A stretch of 64,000 nt of DNA from Oxyruncus cristatus. Its lineage: Eukaryota; Chordata; Aves; Passeriformes; Cotingidae. Each line of letters starts with the position of its first letter. The first letter of the stretch is position 1. The notes below the pieces were generated by a model. It did not search any database. It saw nothing but the letters and a program-made list of their open reading frames with translations, and had not been told where the DNA came from. The stretch lies in assembly GCA_013399855.1 (NCBI GenBank), contig VXAY01005265.1:177681-241680 (forward strand), read 5' to 3'. Position numbers and translations under genes: made by a program. Positions 54,484 through 64,000 of this stretch are shown piece after piece.

Positions 54484-57400
54484 AAAGAGAGGGCTTCCCG
54501 CTGTGATTGAGACAACACCTGTGGCAAAACTGGTGTCCAAATGCAAAGAAATCTTCCTTCAAATTTCTTCCCTCAGAGGGGATGATAAGCACCCTTCAAC
54601 CTTCACCTTTTACACCTTTGTTTCAGTGCTAAAAATGCTGCTGGTTCTGTGGGGTAAGCCCCTTTGTTTCAGTGTCATCACACATTGCACACAGCAGCCA
54701 AAGGAAAAAATAAAAAAGCAAAGAGGAGGCTGCAAGCGAAACTCTTGCCACATTTCTTGTCATTTCATGGGATGCTAACCAAAGAAGAGACTCCACAAAG
54801 CTATTAATTTGCTCAATTACGGCTGATAGATGGGAGCTCTTTCCTTCTCCAGAATCCATCTCTTTCCTCAAAGCTTGTCAACGAGTCCCTGAGTGACACT
54901 ACAACCTCCACTAGTGACAGATCCCGGGGCTTCATTACGGAAGATTTTTATATTGTTCCATGATTTGTGTGTGTCAGTAGGTGCAATGCACTCACAAATC
55001 TACATGCAGAGACAAGGGAAGGAAAGACAACGTGACAATTCGATTTCTTTAGCATTTTGTTCTGGTGGAGTAAAGAAACGTGTTGTTCAATCTTCATAAA
55101 AAGAAAGGTTTGGTAACACAGTCTGTCCCCAGCAGCTCAGAACAATCAGATCTAAAATGCTCATTAGCTGATGTGGTACAAACTGTCTACCCACTACAAT
55201 ATGCAGAACCTTTCAAACCAATTGCACCCATGAAATGGTCTGGAGTTAAATAAGGTGGTTTTAGCTAAATAATAAGAGAGAGATGGAGAAACTAACAAGC
55301 AGGAGCTGGGGAGAGATGAGCTGTTTGCAGCTTATGTTGGAAATGAGTCAGAACAAATGGGGTGCAAGGATAAAGTCAGAGCTGCAGGGAAGACACTGGC
55401 AGCAGAAATACTCCAGGAAATGTCTCTTAATAATGAAAGAGAGAGGGAAATTGTGGCAGAGGCTAGTCTCCCTTTATGGTGGGTTTTATAACACAGAAGG
55501 GTCATTTTAAACTGGGTGGTGTAATGAATGAGGGAGTTAAGAGGAAATGGCTAAGGCAGAGGAGAGGGTGGACTTTGTCTTTTAAATATGTAGAAAGTGG
55601 CAATAGCATCTGTGCTTATGCTTGATGAACTGGAATAGCAGAAGATGGTGATAGCAGTAATGAAGACCAGAGGAGAACTAATTAAATTCAATTTATTATT
55701 ATTACTCTCTCTTTTGCCACGTTCCACACTGATTTTTACATACCTACTTTATGACTATGCTCTTCCTGATGTGCTGCTCCCTACCTGGCTAAGCTGAATT
55801 TTTTGCCTGCATTTGGAGTTTCCAGGATGCACCAGGAAAAGTCACTTTGTTTGGGGTAAACATTCAGATTGGGAATTGATTGCTGATTCCTGCAAAGAGA
55901 AGTTTGAGAGTCAACCCACAGGGAACTGACCACTTCCTAAATGATCCCAGAAATCCAAAGGACAGAGGTGGGTTTGTATTGCAAAGGAGGTGGAGGGTGT
56001 TTGATGTGTGATCTCACACTGGGAAACATTTCACTGTGTCCCACGGAGACCCCAGCAATCCTTCACCAGGGCTTAGAGCAGAAATCAGTGAGGTCCTGAA
56101 GGGACCTGAAGGGTTAGGAGCAGAGAGCCTCCTAATTTGGAAAGCAACAGTGAATTTGGAAATATAATAGGATGAAACATAAATTCACACAAAAAAAGTA
56201 ATGACTAGAATATGCCTTGAGAGTTCACCATCACACTTAGATTTTGTTTCTTCTTTTTTATTATTTTTTAATTATTATATTAAAAATAAATAATCTCGTA
56301 TGAAGGAGAAAGACTTCACTGGATTCAATAAAACTGTTCCACTTTATCCAACCTACATTTCAGTCTGACTTTCTGCTGTGACCTCCCATTATCTTTCCAC
56401 TTCACTACCCTTTATTACTCGATTCATTCCCTGTAGACACCAAGACAAGAAGTTGTTCTTAAAGAAGGAGGTGACTGTGATATATGCAGTGAGTTGATGT
56501 ATTAGTTCACTGAAGGGGTGGGATTAATTTCATCTCCGTTTAAGGACCTGACACAGGTGTCCCACCTGATTTTCTCCTCTTGCCTCCCATTGAAGATGCT
56601 GGAGGGTGAGTAAATCCAGTCAATGGAATTCAGAGTGTGAGTCATCTGACCAAATGTGGAGGTCTATTTTAGGGTGGGAAATCACGCCCTGAGCTCCACT
56701 GTCTCTGCTGACTCACCCTTCATTGACTGTGAACAGAATCCAGGGCAACTTGCCCAGATGCTGAACACCCACATTCAGATATCTGCGGTTCATCAGACAA
56801 CTCCCACCAAATCTGATCCAGGTGAAGGGCATGACCTGGAAGGTGTCAGGTGAAGGAACTAAGTGGGAGAGAAGGAAGGTGGTCCTTTTACAGGGTGTGG
56901 GACAGGGAAAATCTTTCTGTTGGCTTGAGGATGGAGTGGAAGGGACAGGAAAGATTTAGCTGTTAAATATTTTTGAAATATGCTGATCATTAGGAGGCTG
57001 ATTTGCAGAAATGCTGAGCAGCCACGACACCCACTGAAGACAATGGGAGCTCAGCACTTCCAAAAATCAGACTCCTGCCTCTTAGCATTGAATGGAATCT
57101 TTAATATTTAAAGGGATAAAGGGGGCTTGGGGACGAGTGTGCAGACAAGTGAATGAGCTTCCTCCTGAGATGCTTTGCTAAGCCCTGTCTATCAATATTC
57201 TTAATGCTTCCAGACATTACGTACAAGGGAAAACTACAGCTGGAGCATTACGTGGAAATCAAGATGCAGAAGGTCAGGCAAACTGGTTGCTCTCTTCCCA
57301 AGGGCTGATCCAAAAGCTAGTAAAGCCTAAGAGAAAACAGCTACTGCAGTGACAGTCACAAGAGAGGTTTTATCTGGCTGCAAAGCCACTCTAAGAGGTT

Positions 57401-57808
57401 TTCCAGAGGTCCCTCTCTGCCAATGCACTGCAGCTCACTGTCCCCTCAGAGTGGAGCTGTAAGGTGGTTGAGCCGATGTAAAATCACATCACTTAACAGA
57501 GAGGTGTCTTGTTCCTTAACCCCTGTCCCTCCTTACCCACCCAACATGCCAGTGTGTGCCAGTTCTAGTCCTGGACCGACCCTCCCTGGAGCCACCTGGA
57601 TTCACTAGAAGAGTTGCAACTCCTTTCTTCCTCCTTGTGGAATTTCTCTGCTAGTGAGCAAGCCGAACTGGCTCGTGTTGGGCAGCCAGCAGAGCCAGTG
57701 CAAAGCAAGATGAAACATGAGACTTTGGGAAAAGGAAAGTGTGTCCTCTCCCTTTTAGAGATGGTAACACAGTCACTTGGAGGCACTTCAGCACATGTAG
57801 CTGTGCCT
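54484..57808. other. Unique non-coding sequence
   Basis: 3.3 kb, the longest repeat-poor stretch in the second half. There are AT-rich patches at 55684-55700 and 56250-56300. Frames up to 91 codons have no domain and no conserved codon pattern I can see. No promoter or RNA gene recognised. Confidence 0.5.
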
Positions 57809-58115
57809 ACCTGAAAGGAGGTTGTGGTGAGGTGAGGGTCAGTCTCTTTTAACGTCTCAAGTAAATGGACAAGAGGAAACGGTCTTAAATTGTGCCAGGA
57901 AAGGTTCAGATTTTTTTTTTTTCCTTTCATGGAAAGAGTGAATGGACATTGGAATAAGTTGCCCAGGGAGGTGGTGGAGTCACCATCTCTGGAGATGTCT
58001 GGATGTGGCGCTTGGGGATATGGTTTAGGGGTAATTCTGGTGCTACATAGATGGTTGGACTTTGATGACCTTGAAGGTCTCTTCCAGCCTGGATGATTCT
58101 GTGGGTCTGTGATGT
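57809..58115 (+). mobile_element. CR1 LINE 3' end with T-run, sense orientation
   Basis: 'tacctgaaaggaggttgtgg', 'aatggacaagaggaaacggt', 'cttaaattgtgccaggaaag', 'ggtggtggagtcaccatctc', 'gatatggtttaggggtaatt' and 'ggttggactttgatgacctt', then a two-unit tail. It is type B. The usual 'gaatatcaggaaaaa' segment is replaced by a T13 run at 57910-57922. Confidence 0.96.
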
Positions 58116-58569
58116 GCACATGCTCTGAAAGAACCCATGAAATTATACAAGGGGGAAAAATACATTTCTTCCTGTTTTTTGTCTGTCTTTGTTTAAAACC
58201 ACCTGGATTATTTCCCCAGCACAGTTTTCTGTGTGACCAGAGAGCAACTGCAGCAGCACAGCAATGAGTTCTGGATCAATCAGTACATGGGAACGCCAGT
58301 GAATCCCACCTCCAAAGGGAGAGGGGAGAGGCAGCAACTCCTGAGCTTCACCTTTACCCTCAAAAAGACAATAGTGCTCTTGTAAATCAGCAGTAAAATA
58401 GTGATGATTAATAAGGATGCAGGGAGGACTGAGGTGCCCGAGGGATGATTTTCTTGTCTTGGCAAGGACAGTAACCTGTGAGTAGGTGCTGACAGAGTTA
58501 ATCTTAACACAGGAGACTGGATGGAGGTTGCGTCACAGGAAGAAAGGGTTTGAAGGATTTCATGATGGC
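58116..58569. other. Unique non-coding sequence
   Basis: About 450 bp of single-copy DNA. No feature recognised. Confidence 0.5.
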
Positions 58570-58840
58570 AGAGATGTTGAATCAGTTGGGTCTTGAAGAT
58601 TGTGCAGGAAACCAGCTACAGCAAACTGAGTCATTAGTGATTATCTTCAAGGGTTTGTGGAGGATTCAGAAGTGCCAGAGGACTGAAGAGGGACAAATAT
58701 AGAACCTGCCTACGAAAACCAGAGTTGATGACTGAGAAATTACAGGCTGGTAGGCCTAACTTCCATTCGTGGGCAGATGCTGGAAGAAATTCTGAAGCAA
58801 TCATCCGCACATACCCAGAAGATAATCACCTTCTTACAGA
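58570..58840 (+). mobile_element. Ancient CR1/L3 relic from the RT N-terminal region
   Basis: 'gtgccagaggactgaagagg' and 'gacaaatatagaacctgcct' are followed by a frame starting at 58738 that reads NYRLVGLTSIRGQMLEEILKQ. This matches the CR1/L3 motif (consensus NYRPVSLTSVPGK..E.I..) at the start of the RT domain. The flank 'acccagaagataatcacctt' fits the next conserved block. The catalytic motif is not present. This is a very old, isolated internal fragment. Confidence 0.65.
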
Positions 58841-59323
58841 CAAATAAATAAAATGCAAATGCAACATAGGAAATAATTCCAAATAGCCTAATTTAAATTC
58901 TCACTTAGTAAAAAAGCCAGATGAGAAAGATGGTAAAAAAAGATACAATATGAGGCTCGAAAAAGTTTTTAACTATAAGGTTAGGAAGAACTAACTGTAA
59001 AAAGTTAGGTCTAATTGGTAAATCATTTTGAAGAGCAATTGTCAGAGCCTTCTTAGCATCAGAATAGAAGGGGATCTTAAATGAGATATCTTGGTGATAT
59101 TTCTTAGGCTTGATTCTATTTCAAATACAATGATTGACTTTTTTTAATAAAAAATTATAACTAAATTCTTGTGAATAACAGCAGGCTGGGGTAAATGTAC
59201 AAGCATTTTGGAGAACAAAGGTGGAACCTAAAAAGGTCCTGAAAAGTGGAGAGATGTGAATTTAGGAGGAAGAAATTTCATGTACAGACATACAGTATGT
59301 TATGCCAGGGATTTAGAGGTTAA
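58841..59323. other. Unique AT-rich non-coding sequence
   Basis: About 480 bp rich in AAAAAGATAC and TTTTTAATAAAAA words. No feature recognised. Confidence 0.5.
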
Positions 59324-59480
59324 ATCATAGAATTATAGAATGTTTTGGGTTAAAGACCATCTCGTTCCAACCCCGTGCCATAGGCAGGGACACATTCCAC
59401 CAGACCAGGTTGCTCCAAGCCCCATCCAAACTGGGCTTAAACAATTCCAAGGATGGGGCAGCCACACCTTCTCTGGGCAA
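59324..59480 (-). mobile_element. CR1 LINE 3' end, antisense
   Basis: 'aatcatagaattatagaatg', 'aaagaccatctcgttccaac', 'ccaccagaccaggttgctcc', 'aagccccatccaaactgggc' and 'gatggggcagccacaccttc'. It is type A, truncated at the 'tctctgggcaa' position. The frames at 59325-59658 on the minus strand are off-register CR1 translations. Confidence 0.96.
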
Positions 59481-59639
59481 AATGCACAAATGTGAAAATA
59501 TTTGTCTGGTTGGCAGGATATTGGACAAAATTGTGGTGCTGAAAGGGGAACCTCAAACTCCACACAAAGTAACGATGTGATGTTGTACAAGAGAAATAAA
59601 AATCCTTTTGGAATGTCTTGAAGGGACTATTTTCAGTAG

Positions 59640-59815
59640 AGCAGAGCAGTCTGTCCAAGGGGACTCAGTGCCAGCAGGACAAAGTGCTACAGCTGGTTTG
59701 GAACACTGCACTTTAAAAATTGTAGATACATCTGGTAATAGTCCTGGGAGAACAATGAGAATTATAAAGGGGTCTGAACTCTTGTTATACCAGGAGAGAT
59801 TGAATAAATAACTCT
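59640..59815 (+). mobile_element. Possible ancient CR1/L3 ORF2 relic
   Basis: 'ggtttggaacactgcacttt', 'gtcctgggagaacaatgaga', 'attataaaggggtctgaact' and 'ggagagattgaa' resemble in order the ORF2 segment 'gtccagagaagagccac.agaatgattaaagg..tgga.ca.c...atgaggagaggctgaa'. It is highly diverged with weak support. Confidence 0.4.
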
Positions 59816-60233
59816 CTCCTCTCTCAGCTACTGCAAGCACTTCTCCACCACTCAGGCAGAGCAATGTTCAGATTCCACACTTAATATTTTCACCATCCTG
59901 GCATCTTCTTTAAAGACCCTCCTCAGAATACCCAGGCAAAATTCCTTCTTGTTGTTTTCTGAGGAGATTCTGCATTAACTGCTTCTCCACACTCACCTAC
60001 CAGTGCCCCATCTAGTTTTGGATCCCCTCTGCCTTGCTCCTTGAAGGATGAGGGTCTCTTCTGTCCAGCTGTAACCCAACCCCCTCAGGGCCCACTTCCT
60101 TCCTTCCTATTAGGCCTGACGGGAGGGAAGAGTGAAATGCACTTCATTTTCAGGAATGGAAATCAAACATCTTAGTAAGATCTACATTTACCAAGATTCC
60201 CTCTCAGTTAAAAGGGAGAATAATTGTCTTGTG
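59816..60233. other. Unique non-coding sequence
   Basis: About 420 bp of single-copy DNA, C/T-rich at 59990-60110. No feature recognised. Confidence 0.5.
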
Positions 60234-60296
60234 TAGGGCCAGGAGTTGGACCTTGAAGATCCTGGTGGGTGCCTTTCAACTCAGGAACATATTTTT
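60234..60296 (+). mobile_element. Short CR1 tail, sense, with a microsatellite at its 3' end
   Basis: 'gtagggccaggagttggacc', 'ttgaagatcctggtgggtgc' and 'ctttcaactcaggaacatat' form the last 60 bp of a type C CR1 (compare 37180-37724). The usual ATTCTATG tail is replaced by a TA-rich microsatellite that starts here. Confidence 0.88.
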
Positions 60297-60341
60297 ATAT
60301 GTGTGTATATAAATATATATATATATATATATATACACTCN
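60297..60341. repeat. (TA)n/(TG)n microsatellite ending at an N
   Basis: tatgtgtgtatataaa is followed by about 13 TA units, then cactc and one N at 60341. The frame across it (YIYIYIY) is an artefact. The N marks an unresolved repeat length. Confidence 0.93.
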
Positions 60342-61929
60342 GGGTACCTGAACCAAATGAGTAAAGTCAACTGCTGTAACCTCACCTCAAAATGTCCTTC
60401 CTTAAATCATCCACGATGGACTTCATCCTTCAGCAACACCTTGAGAAAAGTTCACTTGTGGTTTTTTTTTTTTTTTGCAAGGATGCCTGTAAGAAATCTA
60501 GAATGCCTTCACACAAATCAGTATGTTCCAAACTCCTTTAGGGAAAAAAAAATAATTAATATATAATACTTTCCTGCCCTAACTTCTGTGTCTTTTCATT
60601 TTAAATAATAGGAGCTCCTCAAGAGAAGAAGCTTTCAAGAACTGGCACCCAGGAAGTATTATAGAAACATACAAGAAGAAATACACTTCAAAAAGTCCTG
60701 TTTCTCCTTTATCTTCAGCATTCTTGTCCACATTATATATAAACTGTCTTCTATTTCTATTATTCCCCAGTCCAAAAGCTTATTTTCCCTCACAAACCCA
60801 GAATATTGGTGATTTGACATTTATTTCTGACAATTTCAGAATAACTCTGAATTACTGTAAACTCAGAGTATTTACCCAACCCTTGAAGATAATGCCCTGC
60901 CCACTGACCATGAGCTTCTCTATTTCAGAAAAGACTCCAAAAGCACCACACATTTACATTAAAAATATATATATATATTTTTTCAACCCAATTTTTTCCC
61001 TAAGTGCAGTGGAAAAGCATTAACTGTGTGCAGCACCTCTTCCTATGGGAACTTTTCATCCTCAGCAAGAAATGTGGACGTGGAGAGCTCAGTTTTCCAG
61101 CCCAACTCTGCAAATGATTTACTGTTCAGACACGTGGTTAATTCACTTATAATCTCTGCTTATTTCCTGCTATGTAAATCAGAACTTAAAAATCTCAGCA
61201 GGGACGGAAAGTTCTCCAAGGTAAAGGAATTAACATTTCCACACTGGAACTACCCACCCAATTTTCTGTTTAAACCATGATTGTCTGAAGCTGAATTAGG
61301 TGCCAGTCCAAAAGCCACAAGGATTAATGATAATTCTTCCAGGAGTTTTAAATCAGAAAATTCAACATTGGAATGTAAAAATCTGATTCTGAAATAAAAT
61401 TGTTGCAATATAAAAAAAACCCAGAAAAGTTCAAAAAAGAAAACAGGCAGTGGTACCTAAAAATGGAACCCAGGTTCTCCTAAAAATTACTCTTAAATAT
61501 AGGAACATAAATTGTAACTAAATTGTATTTTTATACCAAATTGTTATTTGGCCTCTTTTCTTTACAGGACTTATTTTCCATGCCTACCCTGTTCTGTAGG
61601 GTTTGATCTATAAAAATCCTCAGATATTTTGGAAAAAAAAAAAAAAAAAGAATGTGATATAAATTAGAGGATAGAAACTGAAGAAAACTAATCAGGTGAG
61701 CTACAGGACACATTAAAAAAACCCAGTGATTGGCAATAGTAGGGACAAAAAAGAATTTTACAGGTATGAGAAAAAAAGATAAAACCAAACAAAACATCCT
61801 AAACTACAACCTCTTATTGGAGGTGAAATGAAAAAGTGTCAGTTATGAAGCTGAGTGAAAAATTAAAACAAAGGTGAATGAATTTAATGATATTTGGAGG
61901 TACTATTTGGGAAGAGGATGATTTAGTCA
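60342..61929. other. Unique AT-rich non-coding sequence
   Basis: 1.6 kb with poly-T at 60462-60475, an (AT)n run at 60965-60980, and an A16 run at 61632-61648. Frames of 84-106 codons here pass through these repeats and have no domain. Confidence 0.55.
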
Positions 61930-62120
61930 GAATAAAAAAGGGACGGCCCAGGTAATTACAGGCCTGTCAATCCAGCACTGATCTTAGTCAAGACAGGGGA
62001 ACAACTGACACGGGACTCTGCTAATAAAGAATAAAGAAAATTGATATAAATCAGCATCAATCATTAGTGGCTTTTGGAGAACAGCCCTCGTGAACTGAGA
62101 GTTATGTCCCTTTTGGTGAG
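61930..62120 (+). mobile_element. Ancient CR1/L3 relic from the RT N-terminal region
   Basis: From 61954 the DNA encodes NYRPVNPALILVKTGEQLTRDS, matching in order the conserved CR1/L3 start of the RT domain (NYRPV.L......KIMEQLI..S). At the DNA level 'gaacaactgacacgggactc', 'taataaagaataaag' and 'aatcattagtggcttttgga' follow the family layout. Stops interrupt the frame. It is about as old as the relic at 58570-58840 but is a separate copy with different wording. Confidence 0.7.
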
Positions 62121-62433
62121 GACACTGGGTATGTTGGTGAGACGAAGCCAATTCTGCAAAATGACACAGGATATGAACCAAAGGATGGCCAAGCACTCTG
62201 GCCTCTGGCTGTTCCAGGGACTGGGAATGACCCCACCAGAGAGTGTTGATATGGATTTGCCACAGACAAACTGTCCTGCTGAGCATTTCTATCGGCAAGA
62301 TGAGAAATCTGTCACATTGAAGGTGAATTGTTGCGGGATCCTTGTTACAGAAGTATCAAGGGTTCTCCACAAGAGCAGTCAATGGGGACAAATGTACACC
62401 CAGACAGAGATTAACAAAGAATTCCAGTTGTGA
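62121..62433. other. Unique non-coding sequence
   Basis: About 310 bp. The 119-codon plus-strand frame at 62074-62433 begins inside the CR1/L3 relic and continues into unique DNA. It shows no domain and is not called. Confidence 0.5.
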
Positions 62434-62751
62434 TGGGGGGCCTACAAGAAAGCTGGAGAGGAAACTTTTACAAAGACACGTAGTGATGGGACAAGGGGAA
62501 ATGGCTTCAAACTACGAGTAGGTTTACATAAGATATTAGGAAGAAATTCTTTACTCAGAGGGTGGTGAGGTCCTGGAACACATTTCCCAGAGAAGCAGTG
62601 GCTGTCCCATCCCTGGAAGTGTTCAAGGCCAGGTTGGACAGGGTTTGGAGCAACCTGGTCTAGTGCAAGCTGTCCCTGCCCATGGAAGGGGTTTGGAAAA
62701 AGATGATCTTTAAGGTCCCCTCTAATCCAAACCATTCTCTCATTCTATGAT
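62434..62751 (+). mobile_element. CR1 LINE 3' end, sense orientation
   Basis: 'gggggcctacaagaaagctg', 'gtagtgatgggacaagggga', 'aatggcttcaaactacgagt', 'gagggtggtgaggtcctgga', 'ccatccctggaagtgttcaa', 'ggagcaacctggtctagtgc' and 'tgatctttaaggtcccctct', with an ATTCTATG tail. It is type A and one of the better preserved copies. ORF2 is frameshifted near 'acgagtaggtttac'. Confidence 0.97.
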
Positions 62752-64000
62752 GAGGATTCTTGCTTGGGTGACTCTCAAAAGGTTTGGAAAGGAGCAAGGA
62801 TGATCAGCTCAACAGGTGATGCCAGAAGGAATGTGGGATTCCCAAGTAGGAATGAGAAAAATTGTTTTTCAGCACTTATTACAGAAGTGCTGAGATCCAC
62901 ATCTGAGATCCACAAGCCAGGAAAGGTTTTGACAAATAAGAGAGTCCAAAAAAATTCAGTGACTGAAAAACTGACATAAAACCAAAACAACAATAAAAAC
63001 CCCATCCCCTCCAAATGAACACCAACCAAACAAAGAAACAAATAGAAACCCTAAGGTCATATCAAGAGAATGAGGCTCAAGAAATTGTATCAACTGTCCT
63101 TATCAAAGAGAAACTGAGGTCTCTCGTGGCACCAGGATATGGTTGCTTGGGGAATATGACTTTGTTGGTACATGATATAGGGGAAAAGTAAAATACCATG
63201 GTAGGACCAACTAGATGGACAAATTCACTTGGGAAATCCAGTGTGGGTTGTGGGCACTAAAGGGAATTACCATCAGAGAAGCAGGTTATGTTTGGCCCGC
63301 TCAGCATTGCAAATTTAAAAGTGTAATTCCTCCCTCTACCTCTTCTTTTGTCTCTAAGGTAAACTACTTCAATTCAAAATTGATCTGGGTGAAATTCACT
63401 GGCTAATGGTCACTTTATGTGACCACAGCAGTTCCTTCTGCTTTCATCATCCAGGACACCATGACTGAATCCAACCACTGATAAAAGCTTCCTGCGAATT
63501 CAATACATTTGCTCCCCCTGCAATGTACTTACATGGTATAACATATGTTAACTGGGTGCAAAACACAGAATTGTGGCTAATAAAAAGCAAAATTAAAGGA
63601 GGAAGCAAAACAGACCTTCCCAGCCTGTATTTGCCTCACACTTGATGTGTGTTTTTCATCCCATAAATTTGTTATGGTTTCTGCTCCCAAGCTTGAGTGA
63701 ACATTCATCTTTCTCCCTTCCCATACATACCCAAACAAAGCCGAGCTGTGGGCTGGCAGTACAGAAATGAGACTCACATTATTGGCTTTGCATTAGGTTT
63801 GTTTATAAAAGACAAGGCATATTAATCATGGATATCTACTCCGGGAGAAGTATGCAGCAATGCAGGAAATGTATTCATTACAGAAAAGCAGGATGTCAGG
63901 CAGACCAGGAGGTGCTATGGATTGATGCACTGGCTTCTCCCTCATAAAGAAAACTAAACAAGATTTTGCTCCAGCCCAGACAGAAAACACAAATTAACCC
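62752..64000. other. Unique non-coding sequence
   Basis: 1.25 kb to the window end. There is an A/C-rich patch at 62980-63050. Frames of 63-88 codons lack domains. No gene, RNA or repeat family recognised. Confidence 0.5.

Noticed and set aside
57565..58119. 184-codon minus-strand frame
   Set aside because: About half is antisense to the CR1 at 57809-58115, including its T-run (read as lysines). The rest is unique DNA without a domain.
1..64000. Search for CRISPR arrays, operons, tRNA or rRNA genes and mobile gene cassettes
   Set aside because: No regularly spaced repeats with unique spacers, no prokaryotic gene layout and no RNA gene sequence could be recognised. The window is vertebrate nuclear DNA.

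Overview
This window reads as avian nuclear DNA. The clearest sign is a dense population of CR1 non-LTR retrotransposons. Most are short, 5'-truncated 3' ends with the bird-type tail, about eight bases (ATTCTATG-like) repeated after conserved 'ccttccaacc' or 'ttccaacct' blocks. I count about 36 recognisable CR1 fragments in both orientations. By summing my own boundaries they cover about 9.5 kb, or about 15% of the window. At least six older CR1 ORF2 relics add to this. The rest is moderately AT-rich, CpG-poor single-copy sequence with short homopolymers and a few microsatellites. I cannot name the species. The CR1 subfamily mix fits a neognath bird.

I found no convincing cellular protein-coding exon, tRNA, rRNA or CpG-island promoter. 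The longest open frames are CR1 ORF2 C-termini, artefacts of simple repeats, or random frames in unique sequence. The window is therefore best described as intergenic or deep intronic.

Layout. 1-8 kb: unique DNA with CR1 fragments at 1.3, 1.7, 3.3, 4.5 and 5.1 kb, and an A-rich CAAAA-type tract at 4.0-4.2 kb. 8-18 kb: sparse CR1 ends, a strongly diverged CR1 relic at 16.5-17.1 kb, and three AT-rich stretches that look like conserved non-coding elements (9.3, 13.8 and 17.2 kb). 18-25 kb: a 193/195-bp direct duplication around a single N, a long CR1 with an internal 29-T run, an older CR1 at 21.6 kb, an ancient MIR/CORE-SINE fossil at 22.8 kb, and a 570-bp antisense CR1 at 23.5 kb. 25-37 kb: mostly unique, with CR1 copies at 25.2, 28.0, 30.4 and 34.1 kb, an LTR-like block at 31.5-32.1 kb, and a polypyrimidine tract at 33.9 kb. 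37-50 kb: several CR1 copies, one of them split by a 600-bp solo LTR with 5-bp target-site duplications (41,598-42,197), plus a GGAGA microsatellite holding a 151-bp sequence gap. 50-64 kb: a small minisatellite, an inverted CR1 pair at 53.6-54.5 kb, further CR1 ends, and two or three ancient RT-domain relics.

The retroelements form layers: very old (MIR-like SINE, diverged CR1 relics), middle-aged (most CR1 3' ends), and younger (the solo LTR inserted inside a CR1). I see no multi-gene system, CRISPR array, operon or novel gene cassette. The best leads are the nested LTR, the ancient SINE, the candidate conserved non-coding elements, and the duplications beside assembly gaps.
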